Assembly (NCBI GenBank): GCA_947475545.1
Contig: CANJLL010000011.1
Location: forward strand, 1 to 64,000
Source of the DNA: Chloroflexota bacterium
Lineage (GTDB): Bacteria; Chloroflexota; Limnocylindria; Limnocylindrales; CSP1-4
DNA length: 64,000 bases
Reading direction: 5' to 3'
The notes under the pieces are model-generated. The model did no database searches. It saw only the letters and a program-made list of their open reading frames with translations, and was not told the origin of the DNA. Below are positions 58,294-64,000 of this stretch, one piece after another. Both the position numbers and the translations under genes were made by a program. The first letter of the stretch is position 1. Every line of letters begins with the position of its first letter.

Positions 58294-59349
58294 TCAGGCG
58301 ACCGGGCCCCCGGCGTCGGGCAGCGCCGGCTCCCGGACGCCGAAACCCAGGCGCTTGCCGGCACGAGCCTGAGCAGCGACGTCCCCGAGGCGCTTGCGGG
58401 CCCGGGCGAGTTCGTCGGGCAGGTCCGAGGCGAGCAAGCCGGCATCGCCGATCCGCTCGCGAATCGCATCGCCCGCCAGCCCATGCAGATAGACGCCCAG
58501 TCGGGCGGCATCAAACGGCGAGCAGCCCTGGGCGAGCAGCGCGCCGATGGCCCCGGCAAGGACATCGCCCGTGCCGCCGCTCGCGAGCGCCGGGTTCTCG
58601 AACGGTGCCACCGCGATCGCACCATCGGGTGCCGCAATCACCGTCCGCGCCCCCTTCAACACGACGACCTGGCTCCATTCCCGGGCCGCCGCGCCGGCCG
58701 CAGTCGCCCGCGCCCCGTCGTCGCCAACCAGGTCGCCATCACCGCCCAATGAACCGCCCGCCCCGGCCCGCAGGCGGGCGAACTCGCCGGCATGCGGGGT
58801 CAGGACGGCGGCCCGGCCGATGTGCGTCCACCACGCGTCGATCGTAGCCATGCTCCGGAGAGCCTCGGCGTCGAGGACGATCGGGCAGGCGGGCGCCTCG
58901 CCCACCGCGGCCAGCAACAGCCCGACCAGCTCCGTGGTGGCCAGGCCCGGTCGGAGGCCGGGCCCCAGCACGATGGCGTCGTGTTCATGATCAAGGATCC
59001 GGGCCAGCGCCGGCTCGGGGTTGACCTCCTCGACGTCGTCCTCGGGGAGCGGCAGCGTCGTCGCCTCCAGGACCTTGGCGGCGAAGAGCGGCTGCAGCGA
59101 TTCCGGGACGGCCAGCGTGACCAGGCCAGCACCCGCCCGGCCAGCGGCCCGACAGACCAGGAGCGCAGCTCCGGCGTAGTCGAGCGATCCCGCGATGACC
59201 AGGAGGCGCCCAAAGCTCCCCTTGTGGCCGCGGACGGGGCGCTCGGGCAGCAGGCCGGCAGCGGCCGCATCGTCGAGGGTGTCCGGGGTCGCGGCGGCCG
59301 CCGGCTCCGCGGTTCTGCCGCGCCCGAAGCCAACTTCGCGACGCGTCAT
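58294..59349 (-). CDS. nnrD: ADP-dependent NAD(P)H-hydrate dehydratase (no epimerase domain)
   Basis: GHKGSFGRLLVIAGSLDYAGAALL; LTPHAGEFARL; ASGGTGDVLAGAIGALLAQG. Confidence 0.9.
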   Translation of the reverse strand: MTRREVGFGRGRTAEPAAAATPDTLDDAAAAGLLPERPVRGHKGSFGRLLVIAGSLDYAGAALLVCRAAGRAGAGLVTLAVPESLQPLFAAKVLEATTLPLPEDDVEEVNPEPALARILDHEHDAIVLGPGLRPGLATTELVGLLLAAVGEAPACPIVLDAEALRSMATIDAWWTHIGRAAVLTPHAGEFARLRAGAGGSLGGDGDLVGDDGARATAAGAAAREWSQVVVLKGARTVIAAPDGAIAVAPFENPALASGGTGDVLAGAIGALLAQGCSPFDAARLGVYLHGLAGDAIRERIGDAGLLASDLPDELARARKRLGDVAAQARAGKRLGFGVREPALPDAGGPVA

Positions 59350-59900
59350 GGTCGGTCCTCCCCCGGCACCCGCGCGGTGCTCGCCTGCAGCGCCTGGAGC
59401 CGCTCCATCCGCTTGAGCAGCCGCTGCTCACGCTCGTCGAGGCGCGCATCGATGTCGAGCGGGAAGACGTACCGGCCGCCGGCGGTACGGACCCCGAAGG
59501 CGACCGCCACCGCGTAGTCGGACTCGTGGCTGATCGAGACGGCAATCCGCTCCATGCCCAGCTGCTCGGCCCGGTCCGCGGCCCGCCCGTGAAGACGCAC
59601 CGCGGGCTGGCCCGTGGGGAGCCGCTCGATCTCGATGTCCCGCCAGCCGATCCCCCGGACACCCAGTCCCAGGACCTTGCTCACCGCCTCCTTGGCGGCC
59701 CAGCGACCGGCCATCGTCTCCGGTCGGTCGCGGACGTAGCGCTGCTCTGCGGGCGTCAGGACGCGGTTGGTGAAGCGGGCGCCGAACTTGGCCAGCGTCT
59801 GGCGGATCCGGTCGACCCGGATGATGTCGATGCCCAGCTCCGTGGTCCCGGGTGGGACCAGCCCCGACGGGAGGGCCTGGCCAGGCTCCATGGGGGCCAC
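59346..59900 (-). CDS. acpS: holo-[acyl-carrier-protein] synthase with C-terminal extension
   Basis: LGIDIIRVDRIRQTLAKFGARFTNRVLTPAEQRYV; AGRWAAKEAVSKVLG; ISISHE-like VSISHESDYAVAVAF. Confidence 0.9.
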   Translation of the reverse strand: MAPMEPGQALPSGLVPPGTTELGIDIIRVDRIRQTLAKFGARFTNRVLTPAEQRYVRDRPETMAGRWAAKEAVSKVLGLGVRGIGWRDIEIERLPTGQPAVRLHGRAADRAEQLGMERIAVSISHESDYAVAVAFGVRTAGGRYVFPLDIDARLDEREQRLLKRMERLQALQASTARVPGEDRP

Positions 59901-59903
59901 CGG

Positions 59904-61736
59904 CTACTCCACCGTGACCGACTTCGCGAGGTTGCGCGGCTGGTCCACGTCGGTGCCGCGAGCCAGCGCCACCTGGTAGGCAAATAGTTGCAGCGGGATG
60001 ATCGCCAGGATCGGGCTGAGGATGTCGAGCGTGTCCGGCACCCACAGGACGTCCTCGGCAAAGCGCTCGATCTGCGGGTCACCCTCCGTGGCCACCGCGA
60101 TCACCCGGGCGCCGCGCGCGCGCCCTTCCATCACGTTGCTGATCAGCTTGTCGTAGACGTGCGAGCGCGTCGCGATCGCGACCAGCGGGCAGTCCTCGTC
60201 GAGGAGCGAGATGGGCCCGTGCTTGAGCTCGCCGGCCGCGTAGCCCTCCGCGTGGACGTAGCTGACCTCCTTGATCTTCAACGCGCCCTCGAGCGCAGCG
60301 GGATACGAGGCACCGCGGCCGATGTACATGAACCCCTGCGAGCGCACGTAGCGCGCTGCGAGGTCGGCCATCCCGGGCCCATTCCTGGCGACCGTCCATG
60401 CCGCCTGATCCGGGAGCGCCCGCAGGGCCTCGCCCAGTGCCAGCTCCTGGTCCGCCGGCAGCCGGCCCAGGGCCGCGGCGATGCCCGCCGCGAGGATCAC
60501 GAGCGTCGTGACCTGGGTGACGAACGTCTTGGACGCGGCGACCGCGATCTCGGGGCCGGCCTGGAGGAAGAGGACGGCATCCGCTTCGCGGGTGATGGCC
60601 GAGCCGACGGTGTTGGTCACCGCGATGACCGGGCAGCCGCGCTCACGCGCAAGGCGGGTGGGGGCGATGGTGTCGGCCGTCTCGCCGGACTGGGTGACGG
60701 CGATGACCAGCGTCCGCTCGTCGAGCGGGGGCGGGTCGTACCGAAACTCCGAGCCCACCGTGGCTCGGGTTGGCAGGCCGGTCCACGCCTGGAGCGCATT
60801 GGCGCCAATCAGGGAGGCGTAGAACGCGCTGCCGCAGGCGACCAGCTCCACCCGGTTCACTCGGGCCAGGGCATCGCCCAGCGGCTCCAGCTCCGGGACG
60901 CTGATCCGGCCATCGCGCCGCACCCGGCCCGCAATCGACTGCCGGAGCGCCTCGGGCTGCTCGTGGATCTCCTTGAGCATGAAGTGCTCGAAGCCGCCCT
61001 TCTCGGCCGCCTCGATCGTCCAGTCGACGACCGTCACGTCGCGCGACCGCGGCGCGCCGTCGACGCCCGTGATCTCGATCCCCCAGGGGCGAAGATCGAC
61101 CACGTCGTCGTTCTGGAGGTACACCACCCGGTTCGTGTGCGCGAGGATCGCGGACACGTCGCTGGCCAGGAAGCTCTCCCCCTCCGCCAGGCCGACCACC
61201 AGAGGGACATCGCGTCGCGCGCCGACCAGCCGGTCCCGCTCGCCGCGATGCATGACGACCAGCGCGAAGGCGCCCTCCGCCTGCCGGAGCGCCGCGCGGG
61301 TGGCCTCGACGAGGTCGCCGTGGTACGCCTCCTCGATCAGGTGGGCCAACGCCTCGGTGTCCGTCTCCGAGGCCAGGTGGTGGCCCCGGGCCTCCAGCCC
61401 GTCGCGCAGCTCGCGGAAGTTCTCGATGATCCCGTTGTGGATGACCGTCAAGTCACCCGTGCAGTCCTGGTGGGGATGGGCGTTCAGGTCGTTGGGCCGC
61501 CCGTGGGTGGCCCAACGGGTGTGCGCGAGGCCGATGGCGGCTTGCGGCGTGCGATCGGCGATGGCCGTCCGGAGGTTCTCGAGCTTGCCGGCCTTCTTCT
61601 CGACGAAGAGCAAGCCGGCCTCATCGACCAGAGCGATGCCGGCCGAGTCATAGCCGCGGTACTCGAGGCGCCGCAGCCCCTCCATGAGGATGGGCCCAGC
61701 CTCCCGCGGTCCCACGTAGCCGACGATCCCACACAT
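59904..61736 (-). CDS. glmS: glutamine--fructose-6-phosphate aminotransferase (isomerizing)
   Basis: MCGIVGYVGPREAGPILMEGLRRLEYRGYDSAGIAL; two SIS domains; C-terminal QPRNLAKSVTVE. Confidence 0.97.
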   Translation of the reverse strand: MCGIVGYVGPREAGPILMEGLRRLEYRGYDSAGIALVDEAGLLFVEKKAGKLENLRTAIADRTPQAAIGLAHTRWATHGRPNDLNAHPHQDCTGDLTVIHNGIIENFRELRDGLEARGHHLASETDTEALAHLIEEAYHGDLVEATRAALRQAEGAFALVVMHRGERDRLVGARRDVPLVVGLAEGESFLASDVSAILAHTNRVVYLQNDDVVDLRPWGIEITGVDGAPRSRDVTVVDWTIEAAEKGGFEHFMLKEIHEQPEALRQSIAGRVRRDGRISVPELEPLGDALARVNRVELVACGSAFYASLIGANALQAWTGLPTRATVGSEFRYDPPPLDERTLVIAVTQSGETADTIAPTRLARERGCPVIAVTNTVGSAITREADAVLFLQAGPEIAVAASKTFVTQVTTLVILAAGIAAALGRLPADQELALGEALRALPDQAAWTVARNGPGMADLAARYVRSQGFMYIGRGASYPAALEGALKIKEVSYVHAEGYAAGELKHGPISLLDEDCPLVAIATRSHVYDKLISNVMEGRARGARVIAVATEGDPQIERFAEDVLWVPDTLDILSPILAIIPLQLFAYQVALARGTDVDQPRNLAKSVTVE

Positions 61737-61807
61737 GTCCTAGACGCTCCCCGATCTCGTCCGTGGCCGCGCCGACCGGAGCGGGCCCCAGTTGTGGCGA
61801 AGACGCG

Positions 61808-63142
61808 TCAGTTTAGACGCTCCCCGGCGAGGGCAGCCAGGGAGTCGGCCAACTCGGTCACCAGCGCGTCGTCCTGGCCCTCCACCATGACGCGCAGCGC
61901 GGGCTCCGTGCCCGACGGTCGAACCAGGACACGGCCGGCGGCCCCCAGCCGCCTCTCTGCCCGCCTGATTGCATCACGGATGAGCGGATCGCCTTCCCAC
62001 TGGTCCTTGTGACGGACCGTGATGGCGCGCTGCTGCTGTGGCAGGAGGGGAATGCCCACCGAGAGCGTCGCGAGGTCACGACCGCTTCGACCGATCACGG
62101 CGAGGAGCTCGAGGGCGCTGAGGACGCCGTCCCCCGAGGTCGCTGCCTCCGCGATGATGATGTGGCCGCTCTTCTCGCCGCCCAGGCCGGCCCCGGAGAC
62201 CACCATCCCGTCGGCGATGTGCTTGTCCCCGACCGGTGTCCGGATCACGGTCCCGCCGGCCGCCTCGACGGCCTGCTGGAGGCCGCCATTCGAGAGCACC
62301 GACACCACCAGCGATCCCTGGGCCAGCGCCCCGCGCGAGAGCCGGTCGAGGGCCATGATCCCCAGGACGATGTCGCCGTCCACCACCTGCCCTGTCGCAT
62401 CGACGGCGATCAAGCGGTCCGCGTCCCCGTCCAGCGCGAAGCCGACGTCTGCACGGCGGGCGACCACCTCGCGCGCCAGCGATTCGGGGGCCGTGGCGCC
62501 GCACTTGACATTGATGTTTCGACCATCGGGCTGGTTGTGGATGATCTCCACGACCGCGCCCGTCGCCGCCAGGATCCTCGGCCCGACCGTTCCACCGGCA
62601 CCGTTGGCACAGTCAAGCACGACCCGCATCCCGGTCGCACGCACGTTGCGCGCCAGGCCCAGCCGGTGCTCGACGTACTGCTCCAGCTCGGCACGGGCGT
62701 CCACCACGATGCCGAGGTCGCCGTTCCGTGGACCCACGAGCTCGTCAGATCGCCAGATCAGGGTCTCCAGCTCGTCCTCGACCCCATCGTCGAGCTTGCG
62801 GCCGTGTCCGTCCAGCACCTTGAGGCCGTTGTCGTCCGCCGGGTTGTGCGACGCCGAGACCATGATCCCGGCGCCATACCGCCCCGATCCCGCCAGAAAC
62901 GCCAGGGCGGGCGTCGGCAGGACGCCCGCGAGATGGACGTCGACGCCGAGGCTTGTGGCACCGGCGCAGATGGCGGCCACCAGCATGTCGCAGGACCGTC
63001 GCGTGTCCTGTCCGACGATCAGGGACCCACCGGCCCCTACCATGCGCCGGGCCGTGGCACGGCCCAGCGCAAAGGCCAGCATGGGCTTGAGGTCGACGTT
63101 CGCGATGCCGCGAATCCCGTCGGTGCCGAAGAGACGGGTCAA
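61808..63142 (-). CDS. glmM: phosphoglucosamine mutase
   Basis: LFGTDGIRGIANVDL; GIMVSASHNPADDNGLKV; FALDGDADRLIAVD; TTG start likely, upstream alternatives to 63202. Confidence 0.94.
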   Translation of the reverse strand: MTRLFGTDGIRGIANVDLKPMLAFALGRATARRMVGAGGSLIVGQDTRRSCDMLVAAICAGATSLGVDVHLAGVLPTPALAFLAGSGRYGAGIMVSASHNPADDNGLKVLDGHGRKLDDGVEDELETLIWRSDELVGPRNGDLGIVVDARAELEQYVEHRLGLARNVRATGMRVVLDCANGAGGTVGPRILAATGAVVEIIHNQPDGRNINVKCGATAPESLAREVVARRADVGFALDGDADRLIAVDATGQVVDGDIVLGIMALDRLSRGALAQGSLVVSVLSNGGLQQAVEAAGGTVIRTPVGDKHIADGMVVSGAGLGGEKSGHIIIAEAATSGDGVLSALELLAVIGRSGRDLATLSVGIPLLPQQQRAITVRHKDQWEGDPLIRDAIRRAERRLGAAGRVLVRPSGTEPALRVMVEGQDDALVTELADSLAALAGERLN

Positions 63143-63230
63143 CAGCGTCCTCCGCGTTCGCAGTGTTGGTGGTTCGACCGCCCGGGGGCAGTCGGGCCGC
63201 ATCGTGCGACCCAGGCGGGGGATGCCGTCA

Positions 63231-64000
63231 TCAGCCCGGCGAAGGGCCCGGGGTCGGCGACGACGGAGCGGCGGCCGTGACCGTCACGAACTGCGGACTG
63301 ATCGCGATGAGCGTCACGCCGACCGGCAGCGTGACCGTGACAAGCGTCGCGCGGCTTCCCGGGCCCAGGCCTGTGACATCAAGGCTGACCGTGAAGGCGG
63401 CGCCGGCGATCCGGTCGAGGTCGATCGTGGTCCCGCCCAGGGTGATGAGGACGCGATCGACCGACAGGCTGTAGGTCAGGTCGGAGCGGGCGCCGGCAAG
63501 GACGACGCCGACCGCGAGCGTCCGCGTGGCTGCAACCTGGCGGAGCGTGATCCGAACCGTGACGCTGGTGGTATTCAGGGCCAGCACCCCGGTCGGCAGG
63601 CTGAGCCCGGTCACGATGCTCACCGAGCCCGACGCGCCGGCCACCGAGACGGGGACGGTATCGATCCGTGACAGGTTGGCAAGCTGGTCCGCGTCGCCTT
63701 CAACAGACACGACCCGTGGATCGACACTGACCGAGGCGATCTCGTAGCCGGGTGCCGGGAGCCCGTTGATGATCGGCGAGACGGCCAGCGACTTGGTGTC
63801 GCGGTTGGTGAAGATGGCGATCCGGACACGCACCGCCGAAGGCGTGACGTCCAGCGGGCTGAGCGCCTGGCCCAGCTGGTCGACAGCCACCAGCTGCACG
63901 TCGCGATCGACGTCGAGGCCCGATGGGTCAATCCGCAACCGCGCCTCCGCCGCGACGACGCGGCGCACGACTGACGCCGGCCCGGCGATCGCGACCGAGT
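63231..64000 (-). CDS. cdaR: YbbR-domain protein (CdaR-like), N-terminus beyond window
   Basis: Repeated YbbR pattern (RIAIFTNRDTKSLAVSPIINGLPAPGYEIASVSVDPRVVSVEGDADQLANLSRIDTVPVSVAG); located upstream of glmM on the same strand. Confidence 0.8.
   Translation of the reverse strand, partial: SVAIAGPASVVRRVVAAEARLRIDPSGLDVDRDVQLVAVDQLGQALSPLDVTPSAVRVRIAIFTNRDTKSLAVSPIINGLPAPGYEIASVSVDPRVVSVEGDADQLANLSRIDTVPVSVAGASGSVSIVTGLSLPTGVLALNTTSVTVRITLRQVAATRTLAVGVVLAGARSDLTYSLSVDRVLITLGGTTIDLDRIAGAAFTVSLDVTGLGPGSRATLVTVTLPVGVTLIAISPQFVTVTAAAPSSPTPGPSPG

Noticed and set aside
61737-61807. Possible glmS ribozyme upstream of glmS
   Set aside because: Only about 70 bp between glmM and glmS, too short for the known ribozyme, and no core motif seen.
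59988-62012. 674-aa plus-strand ORF opposite glmS
   Set aside because: Antisense artefact over a clear glmS.

Overview
High-GC bacterial chromosome segment with the gene content and order of a Chloroflexota-like genome (lineage is inference). About 55 protein-coding genes are supported. I found no rRNA, tRNA, CRISPR array, integrase/transposase or prophage. Layout: (1) 0-9 kb, surface/secreted genes (adhesin-like tail, META-domain protein, DUF4886-like SGNH hydrolase, C39-like peptidase, a sortase-like protein whose catalytic Cys reads as Ser) plus DUF554 and LysE. (2) 9-17 kb, IorA/IorB-like molybdenum hydroxylase, a DUF2249-HTH-NnrS-like set, a divergent PEP-mutase/isocitrate-lyase-fold protein, and a Ca2+/cation antiporter. 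(3) 17-24 kb, Rieske protein and a coupled xfp-ackA-chrA run followed by an EamA transporter. (4) 23.6-32 kb, an overlapping LiaF-like/PspC/LiaF-like triad divergent from a zinc-ribbon/class III cyclase/AAA/TPR protein that overlaps an ACE-like M2 metallopeptidase. (5) 33-45 kb, malic enzyme, MFS, ppdK, ferredoxin reductase, repeat-rich noncoding DNA, a HEAT-like protein behind glyS with an apparent CTG start, glyS, recO, polyprenyl synthase. (6) 45.7-64 kb, a long minus-strand run (cdaR, glmM, glmS, acpS, nnrD, alr, small ORF, MutL-like ATPase + partner, tsaE, tsaB, rimI, tsaD, rsmA, ispE, ridA, glmU, CNNM/CorC) with many 4-bp stop/start overlaps. Best candidates for undescribed biology: the MutL-like/partner pair in the essential operon, the cyclase-ACE / PspC-LiaF locus, the Cys-less sortase-like protein, and the hairpin repeat pair at 45.4-45.6 kb. 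All family calls come from reading translated motifs by eye; no database search was run.
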